Assembly: GCA_002394205.1 (NCBI GenBank)
Contig: DGTC01000053.1
Coordinates: 1 to 64,000, forward strand
Direction of reading: 5' to 3'
From: Lachnospira sp. UBA4346
GTDB taxonomy: Bacteria > Bacillota > Clostridia > Lachnospirales > Lachnospiraceae
Length of the DNA: 64,000 bases
In this document: one piece after another, positions 1 to 8,321 of the stretch
Numbering within the stretch: the first letter of the stretch is position 1
Layout of the letters: each line of letters starts with the position of its first letter
Translations under genes and position numbers: made by a program
The notes under the pieces: generated by a model
Seen by the model: the letters and a program-made list of their open reading frames with translations, nothing else
Database searches by the model: none
Told to the model about the DNA's origin: nothing

Positions 1-563
1 TTATCTCCATGTCCCAGTGGATACCATGCCTGAATTGCAATCTCGTTTGCATCCAAGAATTCCTTTAATTCTTTCTGCTGTCCGTAAGGATGTACCTCAC
101 ACTGCATTACTGTCGGTCTTACTTCACAAACAGCAAGGATTTCCTTAATCTGATCTATGGTAAAATTGGAGAGTCCGATTGCCTCTACTTTTCCTTCTTT
201 GTATGCCTTTTCCATAAGCTGATAGCCAGCCACATAATTTCCTGCCGGCTGATGGATCAGCAATAAATCAATGTAGCTCACGTCAAGTCTCTCAAGTGTC
301 TTATCTACTGCATCTTCCTGCTCATAAAATGCCGGCCAGATCTTTGTCTCTAAGAAAATCTCTTCTCTAGACACACCCGATTTCTTGATTGCTCTTCCTA
401 CAGCTTTCTCATTGACATACGCATTTGCAGTATCAATCAAACGGTATCCATCCTGTAATGCACGAAGCACTGCGTTTTCCGCCTCGTCTGGGCTAAGCAT
501 AAATGTTCCGATTCCTGCCATTGGCATCTTTACTCCATTGTTAAGTGTTTTAAATTCCATCAT
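1..563 (-). CDS. Aldo/keto reductase, C-terminus cut by window edge
   Basis: NAD(P)H-dependent carbonyl reductase of the AKR superfamily, cytosolic. About 187 N-terminal residues are visible. They include the GTFML turn, RLIDTANAY with the catalytic Asp and Tyr, the catalytic Lys in LETKIWP and the catalytic His in LLLIHQP. These are the four conserved AKR tetrad residues. The frame is open to base 3, so the last roughly 80-90 residues lie outside the window. Two adjacent ATGs (563 and 560) follow a GGAGG, and either could be used. Upstream lies a structured repeat (675-805) whose end supplies an extended -10 (TGATATAAT) pointing at this gene. The substrate cannot be told. Confidence 0.9.
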   Translation of the reverse strand, partial: MMEFKTLNNGVKMPMAGIGTFMLSPDEAENAVLRALQDGYRLIDTANAYVNEKAVGRAIKKSGVSREEIFLETKIWPAFYEQEDAVDKTLERLDVSYIDLLLIHQPAGNYVAGYQLMEKAYKEGKVEAIGLSNFTIDQIKEILAVCEVRPTVMQCEVHPYGQQKELKEFLDANEIAIQAWYPLGHGD

Positions 564-674
564 TCCATCCTCCATGTTTTCCGAAGGAAAATGCGAGCTA
601 CTCTTAGCGAGCAGAGGATTTTCCTCCTGTGATTCTCTTTATTTCTATCTGTGTTTATTGTTTCCTTATGGATA

Positions 675-805
675 TATTATATCATATATATACTCGAAAA
701 CCCGCACTTCGTGCTTTTCGCTACTTCGTAGCTTTTGTTTTCTCGTTAATGGCTTCAAAAAAACAAATGCCACCTTCGGTGTCGCTTGCTTTTTTCTGCA
801 CTCAT
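675..805 (-). repeat. Structured palindromic repeat ending in promoter-like TGATATAAT
   Basis: Part of the 357-bp gap 564-920, which holds no gene. Read on the minus strand it is a string of hairpins: an A-rich outer stem around CACC-GAA-GGTG, then GAAAAC...GTTTTC enclosing GCTAC-GAA-GTAGC and GCAC-GAA-GTGC, ending in TATATGATATAAT. The same arrangement with changed but still paired arms occurs at 53630-53760 on the plus strand. The TGATATAAT end faces the aldo/keto reductase gene and probably provides its extended -10. No protein family accounts for it. Confidence 0.75.
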
Positions 806-870
806 TATATCTTAATATCCCAAATATGTACAATGCTGCTTATTTATCCCTGTATGCGTAAAATGCATAT

Positions 871-896
871 GTTACCGTTCATGAATGAACTGTAAC
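871..896. terminator. Inverted repeat downstream of the esterase gene
   Basis: A 26-bp near-palindrome (GTTAC, then GTTCAT-GA-ATGAAC, then GTAAC) lies about 25 bp past the stop of the 661-residue lipoprotein gene. It may act as a transcription end, but no clear T-run follows it. It could equally be an operator. Confidence 0.35.
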
Positions 897-920
897 GGGC
901 GTCATCCACATGCATATACC

Positions 921-2906
921 TTAATTGTTACTATTTCTTTCCCAAAATGCAAACGCATCCGCTATCCAGCCCTCTGCTGCCGTCCCTATTCCCAGTCCAT
1001 AGCCATGCGGAAGTCCATCGTAGGAATGAAACTCCGTTGGAATACCAAGATTCTCCAGTCTTTCCAGTCTGCTCTGCATGGTTCTCCAGCTTGCAATCCC
1101 GTCAGATTGCCCTACATTCACATAGGTAGGGGCATCTGATGATGACACATGATTATAGCCGGTATACTGCATAATGACTGCGGCTGCCTGTGGAATATCG
1201 TTTCTTCCAGTCAACGGATACAGATAGTCTGCATTGCCAAGTGTTGCTGCCATTCTCGCACCAGCAGAACCGCCCCACAGAGAATAATTTTCCGGATTTA
1301 CCTGTAACTCATCTGCATGGTCGTGGATATAGGTAATCGCCTGTGCCAGATCTGCATATGGGTCATCCGGTCTGTAAATAAGTGCAAAGGCATTGTACCC
1401 ATTCTTGCTTGCTTCCAGTGCATGAGGAAAACTGTCATGCATCGCACCTACATATGCAAAACCTCCGCCTGCATTCATAACAGCAAATTTTTCTCCCGGA
1501 TTCCCTCGAAAGAAAAATAATCCTGTATCTGCCTTAGATGGATTATTTTTTATTTCTTCCTCCGAATAAATCGGATAGAAAATCTGATTTCCATTTACAG
1601 ACTGCTCTTTCAGATAATTTACAATCTCTACCGTTTTCTCCGGCTGAATGTAGTTATACCAGACATAGGTGTTGCTACTGCTGATCTGTTCTAAGGTCGC
1701 ATTCTCATCCACAGACCTGTCTACCGGAAAAAGCAATCGTCCAAAATCCCCAAAAGTTTCATCCTGCACCACATCTCTTACTATGGATGTCAATGTAAAC
1801 TTTTCATTTTCTGCTAATGATGTATAAGTAATCACACTTGCGGTTCCAACATTTTCTCTTGCATTTCCATCTTTAAAAAGCCATGTCAGTCCATTATAGA
1901 AATAAGTCATAGCAGCATATCCATCATGACTGTAACCTTCTTTTTCCAAAAAATACAAATTTCCTTCCTGCTCATTATCTGCGACAGTAAACATATCGTT
2001 TGCAGCCATTGCCTGAATCTGTGACTTGAAAGAACTATATGCAAAGTCCTTCGTTCCGGATGCAGCAAAGATAAAGAAGTCATCCGCTGTATATCCCTGA
2101 TTTCTTACAAGTTTTGCATATGCTTCTCCACTGTTTCCTGCATTGCCGCTGGATGGCATAAAATATCGGAATGCGTCCAGATTATATTGGAACGTCCTCC
2201 ACGTCTGCACAGAGCCCATGGAAAATCCTGCAAATGCTCTGTGATCTCTGGATGCAACAATAGCTTCATGTGATGCATCCGCAGCATAGGTGCTGTATTT
2301 TCGGGTCACTGCCGGAATCAGGTCATTTGCAAGTTCATTGTGGTACTGATTTGTGAGCTGAATCGCAAGGCTGTAATCGCCACTGTCACTGGAACTTGTA
2401 TTGTTATAGGTAGGAGATACCACAATCAGCGGATCAATCTCTCCATTTGCAATGGCATGGTCTAACACATTTGCAAACATCCCCTTGCCGTCTTCTGGAG
2501 ATCCAAGATATACGGTTTCATCACTCCATCCGCCATGCATGAGATAAAGCACGTTATACTTTTTACTTTCATCGTATCCCTCCGGCAGATATACCACCGC
2601 TCTCTTATCAAGCGTCTGACTCTTTTCCTCATAAGTAAAGGATTCATAGGTCGTATAATTTAAGTTTTCCAGTGTTCCTCCGCCATCCATTTTTCTATAA
2701 TATTCATCTGGCAGCTCAATAATCTGCTCCGGTAATCTATGTAGATTCACGTCTTCACCGTCCTGTCTTTGTTCTGTATTCTTTTTGTTTGCCGTGGTAC
2801 TATTATTTATATCTTTGACTGCTACGTTATCTTTTCTTCCGCAGCCACTGAGCGCTGCTGTCAGAAGAACCAATATCGCTCCTATCACAATAAATTCTTT
2901 TCTCAT
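921..2906 (-). CDS. Lipoprotein with two alpha/beta-hydrolase (esterase) domains
   Basis: Probable secreted, membrane-anchored carbohydrate esterase of feruloyl or acetyl-xylan type. The N-terminus is a lipoprotein signal ending in the lipobox LSGC (Cys22). Domain 1 (roughly residues 60-350) is an esterase-D/feruloyl-esterase-like hydrolase with LYLMHGG (oxyanion region) and the nucleophile elbow GFSMGS. Domain 2 (roughly 440-661) is a second alpha/beta hydrolase with the elbow WGGSAG and a C-terminal catalytic His in LPHGYG. Two esterase domains in one lipoprotein suit removal of different acyl groups from plant polysaccharide; this is inference. A second secreted esterase lies immediately upstream (2969-3859), so the two are probably co-transcribed. 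Confidence 0.85.
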   Translation of the reverse strand: MRKEFIVIGAILVLLTAALSGCGRKDNVAVKDINNSTTANKKNTEQRQDGEDVNLHRLPEQIIELPDEYYRKMDGGGTLENLNYTTYESFTYEEKSQTLDKRAVVYLPEGYDESKKYNVLYLMHGGWSDETVYLGSPEDGKGMFANVLDHAIANGEIDPLIVVSPTYNNTSSSDSGDYSLAIQLTNQYHNELANDLIPAVTRKYSTYAADASHEAIVASRDHRAFAGFSMGSVQTWRTFQYNLDAFRYFMPSSGNAGNSGEAYAKLVRNQGYTADDFFIFAASGTKDFAYSSFKSQIQAMAANDMFTVADNEQEGNLYFLEKEGYSHDGYAAMTYFYNGLTWLFKDGNARENVGTASVITYTSLAENEKFTLTSIVRDVVQDETFGDFGRLLFPVDRSVDENATLEQISSSNTYVWYNYIQPEKTVEIVNYLKEQSVNGNQIFYPIYSEEEIKNNPSKADTGLFFFRGNPGEKFAVMNAGGGFAYVGAMHDSFPHALEASKNGYNAFALIYRPDDPYADLAQAITYIHDHADELQVNPENYSLWGGSAGARMAATLGNADYLYPLTGRNDIPQAAAVIMQYTGYNHVSSSDAPTYVNVGQSDGIASWRTMQSRLERLENLGIPTEFHSYDGLPHGYGLGIGTAAEGWIADAFAFWERNSNN

Positions 2907-2968
2907 AGTTTTGTCATCCTTTCTTTCCTAATTCAATGGGAATGTCATTCGCATTTTGCTTTGCTTCA

Positions 2969-3859
2969 TTACCTCGCAAATAACCAGCTCATAATGTCTT
3001 CTTCATAAGCAAAGGACGCTGCGCCCATATGCTGATCTTTGTATCCTCTTTCTGTAAAATATTTTGCATCTTTCACATCTAAAACAAGAAGTCGATTTAT
3101 CTCATCGTCTGCAAGTCCTTTCTTCTCATACAGCTCATGCAGTTTTGCATATGCATTTTTAAGAGATGTGGAGCCGTAATAACTGTCGTCCTCTCCAATT
3201 ACCAGATACACAGGTGTTTCCGCTTCTGCGAGAACATTCAAATCTCCGTCCCATTTGGAGCTTGTCATTAAATATGCGGTATATAGATCCGGTCTTTTTC
3301 CCATAACCAGAGAACCTGTTTCTCCGCCACCGGACATCCCATGAAGATATACTTTGTTCGTATCAATGTTATAATTTTCAATGAAATACTCCGTCAGCTC
3401 GATCGCCATATTCGCAGAAGTCTCACCCCAATCATCAAGCTGTGTGGACAGAACAATCATTTTGTCATTATATTTGATTGTCTCAGGGCCAAAATCCTCA
3501 TACATATTTGCACCAACTCCCTGAAAATAAAGTCCCTCCCAACCCGGAAGAGTAATAAATAATGCATAAGGTTCCGATCCGTCATAGGTGTCCGGTATGT
3601 AGCTGCTAAAATGAATCTCTCCAATGTCTGAATGGAGAACATTGTCATTGATAAATCCTTTTTGTTTCTCTGTTCCAACTTCTAACATTGACGAAGCACT
3701 AACATTCTTCATTTCCTCTGAACTTGTAGTAGCTTCACTTACCGTCGCTCTCTGATTCTGTTCATCCTTATCTTTATGCTGTCTATTTCTAACAAATAGT
3801 CCAATAACCAAAAAAGCTATAATTATTATGCATATAATGGAAATAATTTTTCTTTTCAT
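2969..3859 (-). CDS. Membrane-anchored alpha/beta hydrolase (esterase)
   Basis: Extracytoplasmic esterase. Residues 1-24 form one hydrophobic segment with a Lys/Arg-rich start (signal anchor), followed by a low-complexity linker. The hydrolase core has LPGWEG (oxyanion region), the nucleophile elbow GMSGGG, an acidic residue near VIGEDDSY and a late His in KDQHMG. This order fits the PHB-depolymerase/esterase-type fold. An AAAGGAAC box precedes the ATG. It lies 62 bp upstream of the two-domain esterase lipoprotein, on the same strand. The natural substrate is unknown. Confidence 0.8.
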   Translation of the reverse strand: MKRKIISIICIIIIAFLVIGLFVRNRQHKDKDEQNQRATVSEATTSSEEMKNVSASSMLEVGTEKQKGFINDNVLHSDIGEIHFSSYIPDTYDGSEPYALFITLPGWEGLYFQGVGANMYEDFGPETIKYNDKMIVLSTQLDDWGETSANMAIELTEYFIENYNIDTNKVYLHGMSGGGETGSLVMGKRPDLYTAYLMTSSKWDGDLNVLAEAETPVYLVIGEDDSYYGSTSLKNAYAKLHELYEKKGLADDEINRLLVLDVKDAKYFTERGYKDQHMGAASFAYEEDIMSWLFAR

Positions 3860-3980
3860 ATCATGTTCCTTTCGTTGATTGTATGCTTATTATAATTGCT
3901 CATATCACCAAAAGTACAGTTCCTATTCTTTATGCTAGTATGTGTTTAAGACATAGTGAAACACTGTGCAACATTCATTA

Positions 3981-4550
3981 TCATACTACACCTTTGACAG
4001 CCTTCATCATTGCAATGAATTGTCTGATTTGAGTTTCATCCATATCATACAGTACTTCAACAGCCTCCTCTATTAACCCAGTCTTATCATTAGATGTATT
4101 TCCACGCATAACGAAGCTCTCTGTAACACCTAAAACCTCAACTAATTTATTCAATGTAGATGTCTTAAATGCTCCACCATTCTCAATCGCAGACAATGCC
4201 TGTCTGCCAATACCAATCAGATATGCCAATTCATCCTTTTCAGCTGAATCCAGCCGGTTAAGGGATGGAAGAACGACTTCATAATAAAAATCTGCATAGA
4301 AAAAGACGCAGAGGAAGAAGTCCAGTCCGTAACTGGATTCTTTCTCCTGCATCCAATATTCTGCTGCACCATTTCTCTTTGATACCTTTGATACTTCGGC
4401 TTTTACTACCTTCGGACCACGATTTACAGTATAGATGTTACCTCCCTTGATTGCTCCTGACTTTGCTTCATGGATATGAATCTTCGCTTTCTGCCTGGTA
4501 TGGAGTACCATCGGCTTGTCGTCCACTTTCTTGATTTTCAATGTTCTCAC
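3981..4550 (-). CDS. Chimeric XRE-type regulator with ICE-like N-terminus
   Basis: Residues 1-50 (RTLKIKKVDDKPMVLHT, then AKIHIHE) resemble, from memory, the start of small conjugation-region proteins of Tn1549/CTn-type integrative elements. Residues about 95-150 form an XRE-type helix-turn-helix (LAYLIGIGRQALSAIENGG). The middle (LDFFLCVFFYADFYYEV) is odd and hydrophobic. The likeliest explanation is fusion of an ICE gene remnant to the tail of a regulator. A GGAGGTGAGAAC box precedes the ATG. The start lies about 20 bp after a strong intrinsic terminator (4571-4600) and no promoter is evident between them, so expression may be low. Confidence 0.6.
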   Translation of the reverse strand: MRTLKIKKVDDKPMVLHTRQKAKIHIHEAKSGAIKGGNIYTVNRGPKVVKAEVSKVSKRNGAAEYWMQEKESSYGLDFFLCVFFYADFYYEVVLPSLNRLDSAEKDELAYLIGIGRQALSAIENGGAFKTSTLNKLVEVLGVTESFVMRGNTSNDKTGLIEEAVEVLYDMDETQIRQFIAMMKAVKGVV

Positions 4551-4570
4551 CTCCGATCTATAAAAAAATA

Positions 4571-4600
4571 AGCCACTGGGGTATCGCTGCCCCGGTGGCT
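4571..4600 (-). terminator. Intrinsic terminator of the HxlR operon
   Basis: An 11-bp stem (AGCCACYGGGG type, one mismatch) with an 8-nt loop is followed on the minus strand by TTATTTTTTTA. It lies directly after the HxlR stop codon. Confidence 0.85.
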
Positions 4601-4612
4601 ATGTAAATAGTA

Positions 4613-4942
4613 TCAATTCTTATTCAAATACTGAATATATTCCAATCCAAACTCCTGAATACCATCTAATACCACATCAAACTTTCGTCCAATATCAGTT
4701 AATGAATATTCTACCTTTGGTGGAATCTGTGCATATTCTTTACGTTCTATCAGTCCTTCATCTTCCAACTGCTTTAACTGATTGGATAATGTCGCATGTG
4801 TCATCTTAGGCATCTTACGAAGCAACTCATTAAATCTAATCGGACCATTACTGATATGATGCATAATAAGAATTGCCCATTTTCCTTGTATCAATCGTTG
4901 TGTCGTAGCAAAAGGACATCTGCCATACAAATCTTCTGCCAT
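4613..4942 (-). CDS. HxlR-family transcriptional regulator
   Basis: Winged-helix regulator of the HxlR/DUF24 family, 109 residues, full length. Typical features are CPFATTQRLIQGKW near the N-terminus, with the usual redox-sensitive Cys at position 9, RFNELLRKMP before the recognition helix, and PPKVEYSLTDIG in the wing. Such proteins sense electrophiles, hypochlorite or formaldehyde. It follows the flavin-binding protein gene (4972-5373) by 29 bp and is probably co-transcribed with it. A 19-bp direct repeat upstream of that gene (5501-5535) is a candidate operator. A strong terminator follows the gene. Confidence 0.9.
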   Translation of the reverse strand: MAEDLYGRCPFATTQRLIQGKWAILIMHHISNGPIRFNELLRKMPKMTHATLSNQLKQLEDEGLIERKEYAQIPPKVEYSLTDIGRKFDVVLDGIQEFGLEYIQYLNKN

Positions 4943-4971
4943 ATTACTCCTTCCACAATGAGCTTTTGAAA

Positions 4972-5373
4972 TTAAACTTCAAATACCTCTTTCTGTCCCA
5001 TCATGGTACAGATCTCTGCCTTACCGTTCTCAAGATGGAAGATTCCAAGCTTAAATCCTGTCTGGTCATTATATACTTTCTGCATGTTAGGCAGCTTCTC
5101 AAGCACAGCCTTTGCAATCGTATCATCTTCCTCAAATACCACTTCTCCATCGTAACGAAGGAATTCTCCATCCTTTAATGCAAGAACTTCTACGTGTGGA
5201 TTTTTCTGCATCTGAGCATATACCTTTTTGAAATCTCCAGTTCCAAAATACATCTTATCGCCCTGGAGGAGATGGAAATTAAAAGGTCTTCCCTTTGGTT
5301 GCTCTCCGTCTGTTGTTAAAAAGAACCATGTACCTGCATTTAAAAACTCATTGATTTTCTCTAAATTTGTCAT
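4972..5373 (-). CDS. Pyridoxamine-phosphate-oxidase-like flavin protein
   Basis: Small split-barrel FMN-binding protein, 133 residues, of the PNPOx-like/NimA-like group. It has the expected TWFFLTTDGEQPKGRPF N-terminal strand pair and a barrel ending in GFKLGIFHLENG. Members reduce quinones, nitro compounds or F420/flavin substrates. The exact role here is unknown, though pairing with an HxlR regulator suggests stress-inducible reduction. An AAAGGAG box lies 8-9 bp before the ATG. The promoter is at 5465-5493. Confidence 0.8.
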   Translation of the reverse strand: MTNLEKINEFLNAGTWFFLTTDGEQPKGRPFNFHLLQGDKMYFGTGDFKKVYAQMQKNPHVEVLALKDGEFLRYDGEVVFEEDDTIAKAVLEKLPNMQKVYNDQTGFKLGIFHLENGKAEICTMMGQKEVFEV

Positions 5374-5464
5374 AATCGTCGTCTCCTTTACTTTAACTCA
5401 TTTTAGGTTTAATTTCAAGAACCAATATATTATTTTATCGTGGTTCATTTCTCTGAACTGATAT

Positions 5465-5535
5465 GAGTATATAATATCGAACCTCCCTAAACAAGTACGA
5501 TTATGAAAAATACCTAGTATTGTGAAAGATACCTA
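5465..5535 (-). promoter_or_regulatory. Promoter and direct-repeat operator of the flavoprotein/HxlR operon
   Basis: Minus strand: TTGTTT, 17 bp, TATACT. Just upstream of the -35 are two copies of TAGGTATYTTTCAYAA (5501-5516 and 5520-5535, period 19 bp). Tandem sites next to the -35 suit an activator-type HxlR protein. This part of the 308-bp gap 5374-5682 otherwise holds no gene. Confidence 0.6.
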
Positions 5536-5590
5536 CTCAAAATATTTGTCAGCTTCAACCGTAAAATAAGCCGCAACTCCTTTCTTTGCA

Positions 5591-5641
5591 GTTCTCTTTT
5601 GCGAACTTCTTGATTGTATTATACAGTTCACTTTTGTGAAC
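5591..5641 (+). promoter_or_regulatory. Paired palindromic operators before the XRE gene
   Basis: Two 16-bp inverted repeats, GTTCTCTTTTGCGAAC (one mismatch) and GTTCACTTTTGTGAAC (perfect), are centred 35 bp apart. A -10-like TATTATAC sits between them. This fits autorepression by the XRE protein encoded 42 bp downstream. Confidence 0.65.
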
Positions 5642-5682
5642 TTTTGTGGCAAGATAGTACCTGTAAAGGAGGATATGATGTT

Positions 5683-5970
5683 ATGGCTACTGAAAATACT
5701 GAAATAAGCGAAAAGATGAAAAGATTCCGAAAGTTAAGAAATATGTCACAAGATGACCTCGCTGAGGCTTCAGGAATCAATATCTCTACTATAAAGAAAT
5801 ATGAAGCAGGGTTTAGGAATCCCAAAACCGGCCAGATAAAAAAGATTGCCAATGCTCTAAATGGCAGCGTAAATGCATTTTTGACATTGGAATTAACATC
5901 CGTAAGCGACGTCTTATCCGTTCTTATGAACCTTGATGATAATATTTTATATCTTCTAAGAAATGTATGA
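5683..5970 (+). CDS. XRE-family regulator, probably C-terminally truncated
   Basis: Cro/CI-type helix-turn-helix protein, 95 residues. Residues 10-65 carry the HTH (MSQDDLAEASGINISTIKKYE). The ATG at 5683 is chosen because AAAGGAGG lies 9 bp upstream; the open frame extends further 5' without a ribosome binding site. Related ICE- or phage-type repressors usually continue with a longer C-terminal domain. Here the protein stops after LTLELTSVSDVLSV and runs into an unrelated decayed frame on the opposite strand, so a deletion junction near 5960 is likely. Palindromes at 5591-5641 probably serve autoregulation. Confidence 0.75.
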   Translation: MATENTEISEKMKRFRKLRNMSQDDLAEASGINISTIKKYEAGFRNPKTGQIKKIANALNGSVNAFLTLELTSVSDVLSVLMNLDDNILYLLRNV

Positions 5971-6068
5971 ACTTCTACTTCCCACTGCTCAAGAGTACAT
6001 GGTTCACAGCCAAGAAGATTTGCAAATTCAGGAAAATACATTCCATATGCATATGAATTGCTGCACAT
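5971..6068 (-). pseudogene. Short gene remnant under an Rrf2-type promoter
   Basis: An open stretch on the minus strand reads NSYAYGMYFPEFANLLGCEP and then TLEQWEVE. It looks like the C-terminal end of a larger protein, but I do not recognise the family. It is preceded at 6076-6147 by a promoter with two TGTAA-N9-TTACA operators. It then runs antisense into the XRE gene. The simplest reading is a deletion that left a promoter and a gene tail. Confidence 0.35.
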
Positions 6069-6075
6069 TATTAAA

Positions 6076-6147
6076 TGTAATATTGATTGTTACATTTAAT
6101 ATTTATCCATACTATATCATTCTTTTATTGTAATGTCAATTGTTACA
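6076..6147 (-). promoter_or_regulatory. Rrf2-type promoter with two TGTAA-N9-TTACA operators
   Basis: Operators lie at 6076-6094 and 6129-6147. On the minus strand TTGACA, 17 bp, TATAGT lies between and within them, so one operator covers the -35 and the other lies past the -10. The same architecture recurs before the sirtuin, oxidoreductase and SnoaL genes at 56-59 kb. No intact gene follows here. Confidence 0.75.
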
Positions 6148-6242
6148 TTGTGTTTTTAAATTTATAACGCTTTTAAAAATTCAATCGCTCATCGTCAATA
6201 ATATATCGTTACATATCCTGCAAATAATCCCATAATACAAGA

Positions 6243-6286
6243 AAGACTTTAAAATAACCGCACACCTGTGATTATTTTAAAGCCTT
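6243..6286 (-). terminator. Terminator of the rrf2 gene
   Basis: A 15-bp A/T-rich stem (AAGRCTTTAAAATAA type, one mismatch) with a 14-nt loop lies 11 bp past the rrf2 stop. The following minus-strand bases are only moderately T-rich. Confidence 0.6.
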
Positions 6287-6297
6287 TTAAAACACTT

Positions 6298-6738
6298 TTA
6301 ATTCTCTTTGGCAATTGCTGCCTGCGTATCTTTTACCACATCCTGTAATGTAATATTCTTCATTTGCACTTCCATGGCATTCTGAATTGAAAATAACTTA
6401 TCATCAAGCCCTGCATGAATATTTCTTCCAACCGGACACGCTGTGTTGGGATTTTCATGAAAATGAAATAATTGTCCATTCTCTAACGGCTCTACCGCCT
6501 GAAAAATATCAAGCAATGTAATCTCATTCATCGGTTTCGAAATCACCATACCGCCTGTTCCACGCTTCACCTCTATAAGCTCTGCACTTTTTAAGGCCTG
6601 CATGGTTCTTCGAATAACAACCGGATTCACATTAATACTATTTGCCAGAAAATCGCTCGTAACCTTATATTCGTTCTGAAATGTATCAATCGCTGTCAAT
6701 ATATGAATCGCAATCGTAAATCTACTTGAAATCTGCAT
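6298..6738 (-). CDS. Rrf2-family transcriptional regulator
   Basis: Winged-helix dimeric repressor of the Rrf2/YwnA type, 146 residues. Residues 1-60 are the HTH (SRFTIAIHIL, then NPVVIRRTMQALKSAELI) and the wing is RGTGGMVI. A single conserved Cys lies in ACPVGRNIH, as in YwnA-like members. It lacks the three-Cys cluster of Fe-S Rrf2 proteins such as IscR, so a thiol or ligand sensor is more likely than an Fe-S sensor. A strong AAGGAGG precedes the ATG. One TGTAA-N9-TTACA operator overlaps its own -35, and the same motif stands before four other promoters in the window. Confidence 0.9.
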   Translation of the reverse strand: MQISSRFTIAIHILTAIDTFQNEYKVTSDFLANSINVNPVVIRRTMQALKSAELIEVKRGTGGMVISKPMNEITLLDIFQAVEPLENGQLFHFHENPNTACPVGRNIHAGLDDKLFSIQNAMEVQMKNITLQDVVKDTQAAIAKEN

Positions 6739-6780
6739 TTTGTAATCCTCCTTATTTTTTTCAGAATACCATATCTATGT

Positions 6781-6799
6781 TGTAATTTCAATAGTTACA
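6781..6799 (-). promoter_or_regulatory. Autoregulatory operator of the rrf2 gene
   Basis: TGTAA-N9-TTACA overlaps the minus-strand -35 (TTGAAA, 17 bp, TATTCT) of the Rrf2 gene. The half-sites and spacing are identical to those at 6.1, 56.5, 57.4 and 59.1 kb. Confidence 0.75.
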
Positions 6800-6810
6800 G
6801 TGAGAATATG

Positions 6811-8208
6811 TTATTCCATACAGTTGCTCAATGTCTCAAATACTTCTCCTACATGCTCTAACGCAATTCCGGAGTAGTTCATAATCAAAATATGTGAATT
6901 GACATCCTCATGATGTGCATAATATTGTGACAAACAGGTGATTCGAATATTTTTTTGTGCGACTCTTCGAATCAATTCTTCATCCGTATAAGATGTCTTT
7001 ATGCGCATCAGAAAATGTAAACCTGCATTTTCTTCCAATATCTCTGCTTTTAAAGCAAGGGAACTCTCTTTAAAAATCTCCATAACCTGTTTGCGTATCT
7101 TCTTATAATAAATACGCATACGATTAATGTGTTTTTCAAAATACCCTTCTTTTATAAATGCTGCCAATGTATATTGTTCGAAGTTGGAAACTGTACAGGC
7201 ATAAAAATACAATTCTTTATAAAATTTTTCCAGCAAATGTTTCGGCAATACCATATAACTAATTCGAATGGTAGAGGAAAGACTTTTTGTAAACGTATTC
7301 ATATAAATAATTTTCTCCGAAACATCTATACTCTGCATTGCTGGAATCGGTTTTCCCATCAATCGAAATTCACTATCATAATCATCTTCAATAATATACC
7401 GATTATCACTTTTAGATGCCCAGCCTAGCAACTCATATCGCCGGCTTATCGGTGTCACAATTCCTGTCGGAAAATGGTGTGACGGCGATATATGCAAAAT
7501 ATCAGCTCTTGAATTGTTCAGTTCCTCTACATGAATTCCATCCTTATCCAACGGAATATGAACACATTTAACTCCATTACTTCGATAAATCTGTGCAATT
7601 TTAGAATACCCTGGATCTTCTACTGCATATATCAGCTCTTTTCCAAGCAATTGTATTAGTAAGCCGTACAAATATTCCGTTCCGGCTCCAACAATGATTT
7701 GTTCTGCGCATACATTCATTCCACGAAATCCGCGCAAATGTCCCGCAATTGCCTCTCTCAGTTCTAATACACCTCCACTTGGCGAATTCGTCATCAGGTC
7801 CTTTTCCCGGTCCAACATCACTTCCCGTACTAATTTGGTCCATATTGTAAATGGAAAATGTACCGGATTGGTCTGATTGCTTGCAAAATCATATTGATAC
7901 GATTTTTTTTCTACAGCAACATGAATCGGATTCTCCTTTGAAACCGGCACATGTTTCACCATATTTGTTAAATTTGAGACAAAATATCCTTTCTTTGGAA
8001 CAGAATAAATATATCCCTCTGCGATTAACTGACCATATGTATTTTCAATGGTTATCGTACTGACATTCAAATTTTTCGCAAATGTCCGTTTCGACGGAAG
8101 TTTCGTTTCTGCCGGGATTCTCCCTTGAAGAATGTCATTTTTGATGCATTTATAAAGATACTCATACAAACTGTCTGCCCCTATATTTTCAAATGAATAC
8201 GTTAACAT
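6811..8208 (-). CDS. pdxR: MocR/GntR-type PLP-dependent regulator PdxR
   Basis: Activator of pyridoxal phosphate synthesis genes, 465 residues. The N-terminal GntR winged helix (residues about 10-75, LPSKRTFAKNLNVSTITIENTY) is joined to a class-I aminotransferase-like domain that binds PLP. This includes the IIEDDYDSEFR motif and FTKSLSSTIRISYM, where the Lys would hold PLP. It is divergent from pdxS, the classical arrangement for PdxR. Direct repeats ATAATCTGRCMA in the shared gap are the likely binding sites. An AGAGGGGG box precedes the ATG. Confidence 0.9.
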   Translation of the reverse strand: MLTYSFENIGADSLYEYLYKCIKNDILQGRIPAETKLPSKRTFAKNLNVSTITIENTYGQLIAEGYIYSVPKKGYFVSNLTNMVKHVPVSKENPIHVAVEKKSYQYDFASNQTNPVHFPFTIWTKLVREVMLDREKDLMTNSPSGGVLELREAIAGHLRGFRGMNVCAEQIIVGAGTEYLYGLLIQLLGKELIYAVEDPGYSKIAQIYRSNGVKCVHIPLDKDGIHVEELNNSRADILHISPSHHFPTGIVTPISRRYELLGWASKSDNRYIIEDDYDSEFRLMGKPIPAMQSIDVSEKIIYMNTFTKSLSSTIRISYMVLPKHLLEKFYKELYFYACTVSNFEQYTLAAFIKEGYFEKHINRMRIYYKKIRKQVMEIFKESSLALKAEILEENAGLHFLMRIKTSYTDEELIRRVAQKNIRITCLSQYYAHHEDVNSHILIMNYSGIALEHVGEVFETLSNCME

Positions 8209-8223
8209 ATTTCCCCCTCTTTT

Positions 8224-8259
8224 ATAATCTGACCATTTTAATTATATATAATCTGGCAA
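8224..8259 (+). promoter_or_regulatory. Direct-repeat operator between pdxR and pdxS
   Basis: ATAATCTGACCA (8224-8235) and ATAATCTGGCAA (8248-8259) lie in the same orientation, 24 bp apart. A weaker third copy starts at 8284. Direct repeats on one face of the helix are the usual MocR-type binding pattern. Confidence 0.7.
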
Positions 8260-8321
8260 TTTATATATGTTCAATTCTCATTATAATCGTATATAAAATA
8301 TTTGTAAAGAGAGGTTATTGT

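Noticed and set aside
8209..8321. Riboswitch in the pdxS leader
   Set aside because: The leader is short and AT-rich, without conserved stems; the direct repeats fit MocR binding instead.
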